A stretch of DNA of 45,604 nt from Parcubacteria group bacterium (GTDB taxonomy: Bacteria > Patescibacteriota > Patescibacteriia > Magasanikbacterales > GCA-002688135): assembly GCA_002688135.1 (NCBI GenBank), contig NZCD01000069.1:1-45604 (forward strand). Direction: 5' to 3'. Under the pieces are notes generated by a model. That model had not been told where the DNA came from. It searched no databases and saw only the letters and a list, made by a program, of their open reading frames with translations. Both the position numbers and the translations under genes were made by a program. Shown here piece by piece: positions 1 through 10,716 of this stretch. The number at the start of each line of letters is the position of its first letter. Positions within the stretch are counted from its first letter, which is position 1.

Positions 1-867
1 TCCTGACGCGATTGCTACAATTGTACTCGAACCGTCTACTAACAGCATTGGAGATCTAGCACCTCCGTCGTACCCGAGATGAACTGTTCCTGATGCATAT
101 ATATCGTTGTATGACAGCGAAGCAGAACCAAGATCAGATGAATTATTTGAATGAGGCATAATGTTACCCGCAATATTCATGGTGCCAGATGCAAAAATAT
201 CGCCATCTTCATCAACTCGAAATTTTTCTGTGCCGCCGACTGCAAGTCCTAGCAATGTGTAATCTGCTGTTGCGGATGAAGGGTTTATATATAAAACTCC
301 ACCAGCAACTTCTGTGCTTGTTGGGGTTCCTGTAAATACAAAATCTCCGTTATCTAGCGCAGCGGGAATGTATGCTCCGGTGCCGCCTGCAGTAGAAGTA
401 GCTAATCCAGAAAGATATAACGCGTTGTATGCAAAGCCTACGTTGTTTAATTGTTTGCGTGGTGTCATTTCTGAATCTGATTCAACTGTAACACCGAGAA
501 AAAGATTGTTTGATTGAAAAATCGTGGGGTCAATTGTGTTTGTATCTGATCCATCCCCTAGGTTTACTGAAAAAATTCCTCCTGTGACAGTTACAGATAC
601 TGCTGTTGGCGTACCACATGTTCCTGAAGCTGTATAAAGACATGAACCACCTGTTGAGGTGTCGTAAATTGAAAATATTATGTTGTAGGTGCTATCTGAA
701 ACCGTTGTTCCTGAATTATCTGATAATTTTCCTTGATAAGTAATAATCCCATCAAATGCGTGTGCGGGTGTTGCATATAGCAGCAATGCAACGCTCGCAA
801 AAACAAAAATCACCACAGCAGATGTGATCTTAAAAATCCATTCGGCTCTTGACAAGAATGGGGGCAT
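1..867 (-). CDS. Partial secreted surface/fibre-like protein; 3' end lies outside the window
   Basis: Minus-strand frame open from ATG at 867 to the window edge (not in ORF track). Begins MPPFLSRAEWIFKITSAVVIFVFASVALLLYATPAHAFDGIITYQGKLSD (signal peptide), later NIAGNIMPHSNNSSDLGSASLSYNDIYASGTVHLGYDGG. Confidence 0.8.
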   Translation of the reverse strand, partial: MPPFLSRAEWIFKITSAVVIFVFASVALLLYATPAHAFDGIITYQGKLSDNSGTTVSDSTYNIIFSIYDTSTGGSCLYTASGTCGTPTAVSVTVTGGIFSVNLGDGSDTNTIDPTIFQSNNLFLGVTVESDSEMTPRKQLNNVGFAYNALYLSGLATSTAGGTGAYIPAALDNGDFVFTGTPTSTEVAGGVLYINPSSATADYTLLGLAVGGTEKFRVDEDGDIFASGTMNIAGNIMPHSNNSSDLGSASLSYNDIYASGTVHLGYDGGARSPMLLVDGSSTIVAIASG

Positions 868-1008
868 AATCTCCTTCGAGGTTCTTTATTACCTCCGTCT
901 TATTATAACATAAAAAGATATATTTTTTTATACTTTTTATTTGCTTTCTGTGTATAAAATATACATTGTGTCTTTCCAAATTTAGAGTGAAAAATACTTT
1001 TTAATCAG

Positions 1009-1032
1009 AAAAAACGCCGCTTAGCGTTTTTT
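1009..1032. terminator. Rho-independent terminator hairpin
   Basis: AAAAAACGCCGCTTAGCGTTTTTT, downstream of the 1057..5016 gene. Confidence 0.65.
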
Positions 1033-1056
1033 CTACTCACTACAAACTACTCACTC

Positions 1057-4000
1057 TTAGGATCCTTTCCCCTCACCAAAATATCCATCTGATTTTGGTA
1101 GTGGTGGCAACTTTGGTGGCGTCACATCTTCCTCATCTTCGTGTGCTCCGAATATGTCGTCTGGATCCTTTTTGTCCTCTGATTTCTTTGGTGGTTCTAC
1201 TGGTAGCGGCGTTGGAGTTGTGAATGCACGTTTTGGTGGAGCAGATTGCGTTTTTTCGGCTTGCACAACTGGTTTTGGAGCAGGTACTGGTTGTTGCGCT
1301 TGTTCTTGTGGTGCTGCTTGCGGTTCTTCTCCACGACCTACCCCTCGCTCTAGCATCACCTTTTCTCCAATGATTGTAGGTTCTTTTTTATCTGTTAGAT
1401 CAAAAACATCACTCTTCTTCTTCATGAACCCTTTCTTTTCATACGTCACATAGTACGTACGTTGAGAAGCAAGAAAAGCATACCTTCCTTTTGCGTCAGT
1501 AAGTTGTGTATCTAGAAGCTTGTTGTATTCGGTGTCGAAAATGCGTGCAACAGTGTAACGCAATGGTTTTCGTACAAATGCATCGAATACGATACCCCAT
1601 TCTTTTGGTTTTTTCGGATATGCAAGTCGTCGAATGAGGAAAAATAATGCAATGTGTGCGAATAATATGAAGATTGTCTTTCCTGATGGAACGATTATCA
1701 CAGACGCAAGCGCCAGTACAATTCCGAGCATTGAAATTCCAACTTGTACTTTTCGGCCAACCGCTTTCATGATTAGTTTCTTGATTGATAAATCATCGGC
1801 TTTTACCGGGTCCAGCGGAATGTTTGGTGCGATTCGATGTGCTTCATTTTCTACTATAATCTCCTCGTTGTGATAAATTTCAGCATACCTTCCATCAAGC
1901 TGCTCATCTTTCACGTATTCTGATGGAAATGAGAATTTATTTTTTGATGCCTCAAGTCGATATGTTCCTTTATCAACGAAAAATGCATAGCGGCCAAGTT
2001 TGTCGGTGATTTTGGTTCTGATAATTCGCCCCTTGTTCACATCAATCAGACGCACGTATGCGAGATCCACTGGATTTTTTGTGAGTGAGTTGTATACAAC
2101 TCCCCAACCTTTTCGCTTGCGTCTGCTGAATAGTAAGAGTGGTTGTGTAAACATGAATTGGAAATAGTGCAACATCGATGGCAAGCCTGTTGCTGCAACT
2201 GTGTTTACTGCAACTGCTGTTGCAACGGTTGGCGCGACAGTTTGCTCTGTTGCATCCTCAACTTCAGGATTTTGTACAAATTTAATAGTTTCGCGCACTG
2301 CAATCTTGGATCCATACGCAACTTTTTCTCCTACGTTTTCAGTCACATTTAATACGTTTTCTAACATGGGCGCTTCCGGGTCGATCACATCTGCTATCTT
2401 TTTTGGAACTCGGAACAAATCAAATGATCTGTTGATTACATTATTTTCCACATCAAATGTAGTTGTTTCAGTTCGATGCCCTGCCTCACTTACTTCTATT
2501 TTGTATCTTCCATTTGGAATCATGAATCCGTACAATCCGTTTCCTGATGTTGAAGTAGGATTTTTTTGACCATATGAAGTCACATCAATATTGTTTCCGT
2601 CTGTGTCCATCAATCTGATTGAAGCCCCTGGAAGTGCAGATAGTGTTCCATCGGTTTTTGATGAGACTAGCCCATATAGTGCTCCACCTATTGTGAAGGA
2701 TGTTGCATCCTCACTGCCATCTGAATATGCAACACGCAAGAATGATGATTCTTGGCCTGCTTTTTTCATCAGAGTTGTGTGATATGATTTGTCACTTTCT
2801 TTAAGCGTGAACGTTTGATCTCCTGTTACTAAAGTAACTGATTGAACCTGCTTGTCTTGCTGCAAATTCTTTTTTGGAACGACAACACTCAAGTCAAAAC
2901 CCGTAAGAACCGTGACTGTGTTTCCTATTGGGTGTAGTTTAATTTCATAAGATGCTGTTGCAAATGACAAGTCATTTATGTCGAAAATATCTTCTTCTTC
3001 CTCACCCCCCAATCCGATAAAGTCCAGTGCATTATCAATTATACCTTCTTCTTCAGGCTCCTCGTCTTCTAATTCTTCTGCAGCTGCGTCAGCTTCAACA
3101 CCCTCGCCCTCACCCTCTTGAGGTGGTGTGAATGGAATATCATCTGGAATACCTGGCTCTATATCATCTGTTTCTGGGAATGCATCTTCATCACATGCAT
3201 CCCCAACCCCATTGGCATCCTTATCAATTTGATCGGGATTGTGTACAAATGGGCAGTTGTCTTCGTCATTTGGAAATCCATCGTTATCTTGATCTGCTGC
3301 AACAGGTTCGTCCTCCAGAGTTGGCTCTATTAAATCACCTTGCGCTAGTGATCCTGATGAAAAATTTCCGGATGTGTCCTCAGTGAATGCAACAAAATAT
3401 ACTACCTTTGGAAACTGCTCTTCTTTTGGTACTGAAACTATGATTCCTGATGATTCCTCTGTTGTAGAAACTAGTGATAATCCGTCTGTAACGCTGTTAG
3501 GTTTTGTGCCGATGTTATAACGAATAATTGTTTTTTCGAAATCAGGTACGTCAGGATTTTTCCACGAAAGAAGTGCTAGCCATGAATAATTGTTTTCACC
3601 AATTGGTTCTGGAATGAGAGTTGCAGCAAAGTTAATTACATTTGGTGGCGCAACAGCATCTTCTAATGTATCAAAGGTTTTTGTTTCAAGTGTTCCGTTT
3701 GATTGTGCGTCTGCAACATAGACCTCGGCCTGATGAGGGGCATTTGATATAAGCCCTACGAATGTTGCGGTGTGGGAGGTGCTTAATCCCTCTGGGTTCT
3801 TTGTGTGTGGTTCAATGGTTTCCTGATTCTGATTTATTACTTGAATAATACTACTGGTTGGCTCGTCTGTAGTTACTGTAATTGATGCAGTTGTTTTTGT
3901 AATGTCAGTAATTTCAAAAGATGTGATGGCTGGTGGTGTAGTGTCTGGTGTTTGGAATGTGCCAACGTCGTGGACAGTTGTACCATAATCTCCTACCGCT

Positions 4001-5016
4001 CGTACTACATAATAATATGTTGTGTCGGGCGATAATTCCGTTAGTGTGACCGCGTGGTTGATTATCTCTGGTTCAAGACTGATCACAATCTCATCATAAG
4101 GACCTTCAGCGATAGTCGACACTCCGACATGCGATCCAACAGCCTCGTCAGTCTGCCAACTCAAAATCCCGCTCGTGTCAGTTACTGATTCATAAGAAAT
4201 ATCGCTAATCACCGGAGGAATTCCAGTTGTGGTTGCACTTGATTCAAATTCTTCTGATTCTGTGTCGGCTACAGATGTAAGTTTGAAAAAATATTCTGTT
4301 AGAGGCTCTAGTTGTGTGACACTAACTCCATGCTCTGTTACTAATTCTCCTGAATATGACACACCGATTTCATACGCCACTGTTTTTCCTAATTCGAGTT
4401 TTGTATCAGACAGCTTATTTGTAATCCATGAGACAACAAGCGTTCCTGCTGTGTCAGTATCTGTTTCAACATTTGATATTATCAGTGGTGTAAAATCTGC
4501 TGCTGGTGTTGTTATAACCACCTCTTCTTGAATTGCTGTTTCCGTATCTGTTGCTGAAGAAATTTTTCCGAAATATGTCACTTCTGGTATCAGGTCTGTT
4601 AAAACCATGATGTGATCGACCAATTCATTTGGATCATATTTTGAACCCAGCTCGTAGTTGAGTGTTGTCCCCCATTCCACCTGCGAATCCGATGCTTTGT
4701 TAGTTACCCATTCAACCTTCATGGATGTACCTGACAACGGCGTTACCAAGACATTTGAAACAGCCAATGCAGCCGGCTGATCTGGATCTGGAGGATCTTG
4801 ATCTGGAGGTTCTGGGTCTGCAGGCGGATCTGGTTGACTTGGTGCACCTCCACCACCAGCAGGCACTTCAGCTTCTACTGTTACATTTCCTGTGCTGGTT
4901 GAAATAATTTGCGAATGAGCATCCTGCACTCCTGTGTTCATCATCGCCAAGAATCCCAGCGTGATTGCTGCTAATACTATGTATGTTTGAATGCTCTGTG
5001 TTAATCGTTTGATCAT
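1057..5016 (-). CDS. Large surface protein: signal peptide, fibronectin-III-like repeats, thrombospondin-type-3 Ca-binding segment, carboxypeptidase-regulatory-like domains, TM segments
   Basis: 1319-aa ORF; repeats such as [58 protein letters not shown]; repeated [23 protein letters not shown] / [23 protein letters not shown]. Confidence 0.88.
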   Translation of the reverse strand: MIKRLTQSIQTYIVLAAITLGFLAMMNTGVQDAHSQIISTSTGNVTVEAEVPAGGGGAPSQPDPPADPEPPDQDPPDPDQPAALAVSNVLVTPLSGTSMKVEWVTNKASDSQVEWGTTLNYELGSKYDPNELVDHIMVLTDLIPEVTYFGKISSATDTETAIQEEVVITTPAADFTPLIISNVETDTDTAGTLVVSWITNKLSDTKLELGKTVAYEIGVSYSGELVTEHGVSVTQLEPLTEYFFKLTSVADTESEEFESSATTTGIPPVISDISYESVTDTSGILSWQTDEAVGSHVGVSTIAEGPYDEIVISLEPEIINHAVTLTELSPDTTYYYVVRAVGDYGTTVHDVGTFQTPDTTPPAITSFEITDITKTTASITVTTDEPTSSIIQVINQNQETIEPHTKNPEGLSTSHTATFVGLISNAPHQAEVYVADAQSNGTLETKTFDTLEDAVAPPNVINFAATLIPEPIGENNYSWLALLSWKNPDVPDFEKTIIRYNIGTKPNSVTDGLSLVSTTEESSGIIVSVPKEEQFPKVVYFVAFTEDTSGNFSSGSLAQGDLIEPTLEDEPVAADQDNDGFPNDEDNCPFVHNPDQIDKDANGVGDACDEDAFPETDDIEPGIPDDIPFTPPQEGEGEGVEADAAAEELEDEEPEEEGIIDNALDFIGLGGEEEEDIFDINDLSFATASYEIKLHPIGNTVTVLTGFDLSVVVPKKNLQQDKQVQSVTLVTGDQTFTLKESDKSYHTTLMKKAGQESSFLRVAYSDGSEDATSFTIGGALYGLVSSKTDGTLSALPGASIRLMDTDGNNIDVTSYGQKNPTSTSGNGLYGFMIPNGRYKIEVSEAGHRTETTTFDVENNVINRSFDLFRVPKKIADVIDPEAPMLENVLNVTENVGEKVAYGSKIAVRETIKFVQNPEVEDATEQTVAPTVATAVAVNTVAATGLPSMLHYFQFMFTQPLLLFSRRKRKGWGVVYNSLTKNPVDLAYVRLIDVNKGRIIRTKITDKLGRYAFFVDKGTYRLEASKNKFSFPSEYVKDEQLDGRYAEIYHNEEIIVENEAHRIAPNIPLDPVKADDLSIKKLIMKAVGRKVQVGISMLGIVLALASVIIVPSGKTIFILFAHIALFFLIRRLAYPKKPKEWGIVFDAFVRKPLRYTVARIFDTEYNKLLDTQLTDAKGRYAFLASQRTYYVTYEKKGFMKKKSDVFDLTDKKEPTIIGEKVMLERGVGRGEEPQAAPQEQAQQPVPAPKPVVQAEKTQSAPPKRAFTTPTPLPVEPPKKSEDKKDPDDIFGAHEDEEDVTPPKLPPLPKSDGYFGEGKGS

Positions 5017-5019
5017 AAA

Positions 5020-5931
5020 CTACAATCGTATTTTTCTTATGATTACCCAACCCGCACCCAGCAACAGCATGACCCACAATAAGGGTGTATAGATAATGAA
5101 TCGAGATGATGCTCCTTCGCTCTCACTAAAACCATTTAGCTGCAACTCTGCTTCGTATAATCCAATCGCAAATGGATTGAGTGTTTCATACCATTTTGAA
5201 TTTTCTTTCCAATACTGGGTAATGGTGCGATGCGAGCGAGGCAAAACTTTGTTTAAATCGTCGTTTACTGTGACGACATGCTTTGTTTTTGTAAATAAAT
5301 TTGTAATGGATATGATTCCTTGGGGCGTTGTGTGAATTGATCCGGTATTATTCATGCTGAATGAAAGTTCGACGGGAAAACCTACGATGGTTTTTGGCTG
5401 CGCATTAAACTCACTAATCTCACGCGTTGTCCTCATCTCCCCTTCTATAGTGATGAAATGTAATACACCTACTTCATTTGAATTTCCGATTGTGGCATTT
5501 TCAGCTGGTCTTGTTTTTGCAAATACTGCTGCGTAATATCCTCCTGGTTGTGCATCTGGCGGTGTTGTAATCGAAATAGGAATGAGTTTTGTTTCCCCTG
5601 GTTCTAGAACGATCTCATTTGAAGGCACCTTAAACCATCTTACAGGAAGTGCGTTTTCATTATTGATGAACTCTGGTACTCCTTCTATATTTCCAGCCTC
5701 AAAAGCTTGTGCGCGGAATGTGATTAATTCGATAAAACTTTCCTGATTGCTTACTTCAATAGTAAATTCATGTACTGATCCAGCCTCCATTACAATATCA
5801 TTTAGAAATGGCTTCACTCCAAGCGCATCCACTTTGGTTGCTATCATTACCACCATCATCGCCACCATCCATATAGCACTACGTAATAAACTCACGAATT
5901 GACTGTATTTTTTTTGCTTCAAATTTATCAT
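5020..5931 (-). CDS. Membrane-anchored DUF916/WxL-like secreted protein
   Basis: 303 aa, N-terminal TM/signal, C-terminal TM followed by RKIRL; LEPGETKLIPISITTPPDAQPGGYYAAVFAKT. Confidence 0.75.
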   Translation of the reverse strand: MINLKQKKYSQFVSLLRSAIWMVAMMVVMIATKVDALGVKPFLNDIVMEAGSVHEFTIEVSNQESFIELITFRAQAFEAGNIEGVPEFINNENALPVRWFKVPSNEIVLEPGETKLIPISITTPPDAQPGGYYAAVFAKTRPAENATIGNSNEVGVLHFITIEGEMRTTREISEFNAQPKTIVGFPVELSFSMNNTGSIHTTPQGIISITNLFTKTKHVVTVNDDLNKVLPRSHRTITQYWKENSKWYETLNPFAIGLYEAELQLNGFSESEGASSRFIIYTPLLWVMLLLGAGWVIIRKIRL

Positions 5932-5979
5932 AAATCCGTAGCTTCATCCCTCCTTTTGCTTTGATTCATCTACTCTTAA

Positions 5980-6627
5980 TTAAAAATTCGATACGGTAGA
6001 AAATGTGACGATGTGTGAATATGAGCCAGCAGTGGTTGAACCTGAAATTGCGGCCTTAAAATACACAGCCGTAGACTCTGATGTCACTGGATCACTGGCG
6101 CTTGCTATTATAGTTAAGGCTGATGAAATTCCAACATCTGAACTATTATACTGGCCTGATGTTCCCGCAGTACCTAATCCGTATTCCTCGGAACCTATTG
6201 TTACCTCCCCATCGGCCACCGCATCAATGGTTGCAGCTCCATCACTTAACGGCTGATCCTCACTTGCTCTGATGGTGTATCCAGACATGGCATCCGACGT
6301 GACAATGATTTCGATTCTACCCTGCGTTAAAGTAATGGTTGAAAGTGTGCCTAAATCTACCGAACCTGCTGACACTGATGCACTTAATACCCCATCCTGA
6401 AAGGCACCAACTATCCCATCATTAACCTGATAATTTGTACTTGTTGAGGTGTCACTTCCTATCACTCCGATATCATCTTTCAAAGAATAATTCGTTGATG
6501 TTGAGCGTGCACCCGAACCAAACGAATCAAGTTGCATGTGATAGTTTGTTGATGACATTGTTTCTGCCCATGCCGCATATGGCATGAGTAACATTGCTGT
6601 GAGAAGTATGTATATTCTGCATTTCAT
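5980..6627 (-). CDS. Small secreted protein of the same cluster
   Basis: 215 aa, signal peptide MKCRIYILLTAMLLMPYAAWAE, Ser/Thr-rich mature part. Confidence 0.7.
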   Translation of the reverse strand: MKCRIYILLTAMLLMPYAAWAETMSSTNYHMQLDSFGSGARSTSTNYSLKDDIGVIGSDTSTSTNYQVNDGIVGAFQDGVLSASVSAGSVDLGTLSTITLTQGRIEIIVTSDAMSGYTIRASEDQPLSDGAATIDAVADGEVTIGSEEYGLGTAGTSGQYNSSDVGISSALTIIASASDPVTSESTAVYFKAAISGSTTAGSYSHIVTFSTVSNF

Positions 6628-6638
6628 AATCGGTCCTA

Positions 6639-7421
6639 TTATAGCACGAATTTTTTAAATGACTCACTACTTGATGCTTCCCACAAAACATTCCACAAAG
6701 ACTTGAGTTGTCCAACCACCATTGCATCCGTCATGTAGGTTACATGATACTGACCTGATTTTCTGTACAAATATATAACTGTTGATCCTAAAATAATGCT
6801 ATTTGTAGGAAATAGTTCTGTACCAGACCACTTTCTTACGTGCAGAGGTGGTTGGTGAATTGTGATGTCTGGCTGTGTAATTTCTTTTGAAAAAGATAGG
6901 ATGTGAATCGGGACATCGATGTTGTGTGTAAACGCAAGGTCTTGGAGAATATCGATAAAAGGAACCGTTGTTCTTCTGTCTGCGTATGCCCAACCTTTGA
7001 GCGCGGTGAGTGTGTCGATTTGTACTAGTGAATCAAATTTTTCTGAAATGTGTGACACCGCGACTTCGAGTGATTCAAATTGGTGGCGCGAGGCGTATTC
7101 ATAATCATCTTCAGCGTGGAGCTGCTCAATAACTCGTTGGGTAGCTTTTTTCTTTTCTTTTACTCGAGCTGCTTCTTTTTGAACGATAGATTCTAATACA
7201 TGTGGTGACTGTGGTGTAAACGACGTTCCGTTTGTATGCGTTGTGACGGAAATAAGTCCTTTTTTCGACAGCTCCTTAGTTGCACTATATACAGTGGTTC
7301 TGTTCACTCCTGTTGCTGATGAAACATCATTTGGCGTCGCTGTACCTGAATCGAGCAGCCAAACATAAATGGCTGCCTCTGTTTTTGTGAGTCCTACAGT
7401 GAGTAGATCTTGTTCTAACAT
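6639..7421 (-). CDS. TrmB-family HTH transcriptional regulator
   Basis: LTVGLTKTEAAIYVWLLDSGTATPNDVSSATGVNRTTVYSATKELSKKGLI winged helix plus C-terminal effector-like domain. Confidence 0.85.
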   Translation of the reverse strand: MLEQDLLTVGLTKTEAAIYVWLLDSGTATPNDVSSATGVNRTTVYSATKELSKKGLISVTTHTNGTSFTPQSPHVLESIVQKEAARVKEKKKATQRVIEQLHAEDDYEYASRHQFESLEVAVSHISEKFDSLVQIDTLTALKGWAYADRRTTVPFIDILQDLAFTHNIDVPIHILSFSKEITQPDITIHQPPLHVRKWSGTELFPTNSIILGSTVIYLYRKSGQYHVTYMTDAMVVGQLKSLWNVLWEASSSESFKKFVL

Positions 7422-7698
7422 GATTGGGTATGAACCAGTTAGTTTTCGGTTTTTCCCTATTTATATGGTTCCGGGTCGAAGGTTGATGCCAATTGAACCG
7501 CACTTTTCCTCCGCTACGCTGCGGGAGGTTGCGCCGCTTCGCCACTATTGTCATCCCGGCACTATCGCTTCGCTCCAGCACAGGCTCCGGCCGGGATCCA
7601 TAATGAGGATTCGTGGTACGTCGCTGCCGCTCCAATGGATAGGGATCTTATAGCTTAGAAGTTTGCTTCTCCGAAGCAAATTCATGACTTATAGTAAC

Positions 7699-7737
7699 GG
7701 CAAACTATATTCCGCTATCGCTACATATAGGTTTGCC
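7699..7737. repeat. Hairpin repeat GGCAAAC-TATAT...ATATA-GGTTTGCC, copy 1
   Basis: Related hairpin at 14791..14826. Confidence 0.7.
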
Positions 7738-7773
7738 TAAGTGCTATTGCTGTGCGTGGTAAACTGGCAAAGT

Positions 7774-7946
7774 TGTTGAAGGTACTTCAACAGGTATTTG
7801 AAGCTAAATTTAGTATAGCAAAGTGTAAAATAATGTCAAATTGTTGAAGGTACTTCAACACGAATTACTCTAAATTTAGCGACGGGTTGTGAAGTAAATG
7901 CAATAACTACCATAACACCGAGACTCGGAGTTGAAGTCGATTCAAC
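7774..7946. promoter_or_regulatory. Cluster of three GTTGAA-N5-TTCAAC palindromes (candidate operators)
   Basis: TGTTGAAGGTACTTCAACA at 7774..7792 and 7842..7860; GTTGAAGTCGATTCAAC at 7930..7946. Confidence 0.7.
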
Positions 7947-8036
7947 ATGAAAAAGCTTCACATGAAACACCTAATTTGAATGAATCAAATAAAAAATCCG
8001 ATATATTATCGGATATTAGACTTCAAGCCTTAAATA

Positions 8037-8624
8037 CTACGTTCCGCGTGAAACATCACCCTGACCAGCTAATGTTTTGTGGATTTTATGAATTACAGAA
8101 GCATAATCGATGTTTTCAGGGAATGTTGTGTCTACCTGCAGAACTTCCCCCTCAACTTCCAGCACAGGAGCTTTATTTATCTCGAATCTGGCGAATATCT
8201 CATCTTCGGCAAGTTCATCTCTGTGTCCTGGATGCCTTTGGCCCTCTGAAACCCTGCTTTGAAATCTCTTCATTAATATTCTCTTTTCCGCCCAACAAAC
8301 AATCTGTAATACTCTACATCCGGTATTGACCATAATCTCTTGTACTTTTTCTGAATCTACAGATGGATCGAAGTTACTTTCAACAATAATCCATGCTCCT
8401 GATTTCATCAGAACTTCGATTACAGTGTAGACCATCAAGTAACTTGCGGCGCCGACCTTCTTTGACCAATCTCTGTCTCCTGTTCCCATTTTGTCGAATA
8501 GGCCCTCTTTTATTTCGTCCCTACTGATAAGCGGAACCTGCATTGTTTCTGATATTCGCTTGGCGAGTGTCGATTTTCCGCTTGCTGAAAGCCCGCCGAC
8601 TAGTACTAGAACACCTTGTGTCAT
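8037..8624 (-). CDS. P-loop kinase / AAA-type ATP-binding protein
   Basis: Walker A GGLSASGKSTLAKRI near the N-terminus; ESNF and R-rich lid-like region. Confidence 0.82.
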   Translation of the reverse strand: MTQGVLVLVGGLSASGKSTLAKRISETMQVPLISRDEIKEGLFDKMGTGDRDWSKKVGAASYLMVYTVIEVLMKSGAWIIVESNFDPSVDSEKVQEIMVNTGCRVLQIVCWAEKRILMKRFQSRVSEGQRHPGHRDELAEDEIFARFEINKAPVLEVEGEVLQVDTTFPENIDYASVIHKIHKTLAGQGDVSRGT

Positions 8625-8894
8625 TTTATCTCCTTTAAGTGACTGTCTCCCGATTGGACTTTTGCCAATATTTCATATTGATGTTCAAATTTTCATGCAT
8701 CTCGGCCGGAGTTTATGCTGGCGACGCCAGTGGCAGTGCCGGGATGACAACCCTTTGCCTTAGCTCTCACTAAAGTTTCAAAACTAAAAGGGTGAATTTC
8801 GCCCTATCGGATGACCGCCCGATAGGGTGGGATCACTCAATCTGAAAATTTATGACTAAAAGCCTATCGTGCGACAACTCCTTTATTACCCCTA

Positions 8895-8967
8895 TGTCCC
8901 CAAGAGGAGTCGAACCTCTATCTCCACCTTAGGAGGGTGGCATTCTATCCGGTTGAATTATGGGGAC
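8895..8967 (-). tRNA. tRNA-Arg (anticodon CCT)
   Basis: Reverse complement GTCCCCATAATTCAACCGGATAGAATGCCACCCTCCTAAGGTGGAGATAGAGGTTCGACTCCTCTTGGGGACA; anticodon loop CTCCTAA; no encoded CCA. Confidence 0.92.
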
Positions 8968-8976
8968 TTAACGTAG

Positions 8977-9005
8977 TGTGGATATTTTGTGGATAGTGTG
9001 GATAA
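8977..9005. promoter_or_regulatory. DnaA-box-like cluster upstream of rmuC
   Basis: TGTGGATAT (8977), TGTGGATAG (8988), TGTGGATAA (8997) in tandem. Confidence 0.6.
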
Positions 9006-9217
9006 TGTTTCACGTGTAACTTTTTATCTCAATAAATTTAAGCTTTTTATTCCGTACTCTTATGCACAGGTCTGGATGGCTAGTGGATAATCTTCTCAAA
9101 ATACTATGTGTGAAACAATATGTGAAACAATTGTATTGATTATTTTAAAATAAGTAAAATAATATTTTTATTTCGTACACACGTCATGAAACGCAGCTTG
9201 TGTTATAATGATGCCCT

Positions 9218-10195
9218 ATGAATACTCTATCAATTATCTTTGGTGCTGTCAGCTTGCTTGCTATTGGACTTCTTTTATATGTTCTTCGAGAAATTCGCGC
9301 ACTTCATCATTCTCATATGTCTGATAAATCGTCTGAATTACTAAATCAGAATGTGCAGAGCATGCATCAACGATTGGATGCAGCCACAAAAATACTTAAT
9401 GAACGTCTTGATGCTTCACATAAAACCATGCTTAACAGTCATGAGTCAATGTCTAAGGTGATGGGAACTGTCGGACAAGAATTAGGAACAGTTAAGGAAA
9501 TCGGACATCAATTATCAAAGTTTCAGGAATTTCTGAATTCTCCAAAACTTCGCGGAAACTTAGGGGAACATATTTTATACGATTCTCTCGCAAAAATCTT
9601 ACCGAAAGATGCTTTTACACGCCAGCATACATTCAAGACAGGAGCATGTGTAGACGCGCTTATTATAACAGATAAAGGCCATATTCCTATTGATTCTAAG
9701 TTTCCGATGGAGGATTTTCAGGCTTTGGCTAAGTGTGAGGATGAAAAGGAAATCGCGCGATTGCAATCTGCATTTAATCGAAGTTCTAAAAAACATGTTG
9801 ATGCGATTAGCAATAAATATATCTTGCCAGCAGAAGGGACTGTGGACTTTGCATTGATGTATGTTCCTGCAGAGCAAGTTTATTATGAGATGGTTAGCGG
9901 GGATCATGGAGTTGCTGCATATGCTCAACAAAAGAAGGTGATTATGGTTTCACCAAACACATTCTTCCATTTCCTTCGTGTGGTGTTGATGGGACTTGAA
10001 CGATCCAAAGTTAATGACGAGGCCGAGAAAGTTTGGAAAATGCTAACCTCGCTCCAGCATGATTTCACCAAATTTGGTAAACAAATCGACATCTTGCAGA
10101 AGCATATCTCCCATGCCAGCTCTGCCGTTGAAGGCGTTTCATCTGACTATACAAAGATTGGCTTGAAGTTTGACAATATCAAGCAATTAGATTAG
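9218..10195 (+). CDS. rmuC: DNA recombination protein RmuC homolog
   Basis: 325 aa, N-terminal TM, coiled coil, SPKLRGNLGEHILYDSLAKILP...PIDSKFPMEDF. Confidence 0.92.
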   Translation: MNTLSIIFGAVSLLAIGLLLYVLREIRALHHSHMSDKSSELLNQNVQSMHQRLDAATKILNERLDASHKTMLNSHESMSKVMGTVGQELGTVKEIGHQLSKFQEFLNSPKLRGNLGEHILYDSLAKILPKDAFTRQHTFKTGACVDALIITDKGHIPIDSKFPMEDFQALAKCEDEKEIARLQSAFNRSSKKHVDAISNKYILPAEGTVDFALMYVPAEQVYYEMVSGDHGVAAYAQQKKVIMVSPNTFFHFLRVVLMGLERSKVNDEAEKVWKMLTSLQHDFTKFGKQIDILQKHISHASSAVEGVSSDYTKIGLKFDNIKQLD

Positions 10196-10220
10196 AATTG
10201 TCTGGAATTTGATCATCCAC

Positions 10221-10287
10221 TTGTCATTCCCGCGAAGGCGGGAATCCACAGAAGGAACCTGGATTCCCGCCTTCGCGGGAATGACAT
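10221..10287. repeat. Inverted pair of GGATTCCCGCCTTCGCGGGAATGACA repeats
   Basis: TTGTCATTCCCGCGAAGGCGGGAATCC ... GGATTCCCGCCTTCGCGGGAATGACA. Confidence 0.85.
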
Positions 10288-10351
10288 ATTATTGAGTATT
10301 GGATGAACTTTACTGTGTCTCGTAAATTTCACACAATATTTAAACAAATCT

Positions 10352-10630
10352 ATGGCAAATACATCAGAAAGAAAGAGTGCAGGCCTCAAAGCTGTCCGCT
10401 CTGACAAAAAACGTGCTGCACGCAATGCCGCTCAAAAAGGCGCAATAGAAGTACAAGAGCGCATGATGAAAAAAGCAATCGTTGCAAAAGATTCAGAAGC
10501 TATCAAGAAAATCCAACTCGGATTGCAGAAGCTCTACGACAAAGCAACAAAAAATAACATCATGCATAACAAAACTGCGGATCGTAAAAAATCTCGATTA
10601 GCAAAACGTGTTGCAACCACAACAAAATAG
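10352..10630 (+). CDS. rpsT: 30S ribosomal protein S20
   Basis: 92 aa basic protein; MANTSERKSAGLKAVRSDKKRAARN...HNKTADRKKSRLAKRV. Confidence 0.9.
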   Translation: MANTSERKSAGLKAVRSDKKRAARNAAQKGAIEVQERMMKKAIVAKDSEAIKKIQLGLQKLYDKATKNNIMHNKTADRKKSRLAKRVATTTK

Positions 10631-10632
10631 TT

Positions 10633-10659
10633 TAAAAAATCGCCTTTCGGCGGTTTTTT
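10633..10659 (+). terminator. rpsT terminator
   Basis: AAAAAATCGCCTTTCGGCGGTTTTTT. Confidence 0.85.
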
Positions 10660-10716
10660 ATTTGATTTTGTCTATGATGAGCCTTATACTTTGTATCTAG
10701 ATATCACAATCATTTT

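Noticed and set aside
1154-5536. Plus-strand ORFs antisense to the surface-protein block
   Set aside because: Antisense shadows of well-supported minus-strand genes with low-complexity translations and no homology or SD support.
7931-8329. 132-aa plus-strand ORF
   Set aside because: Mostly antisense to the P-loop kinase gene, and it starts inside the operator-like palindromes.
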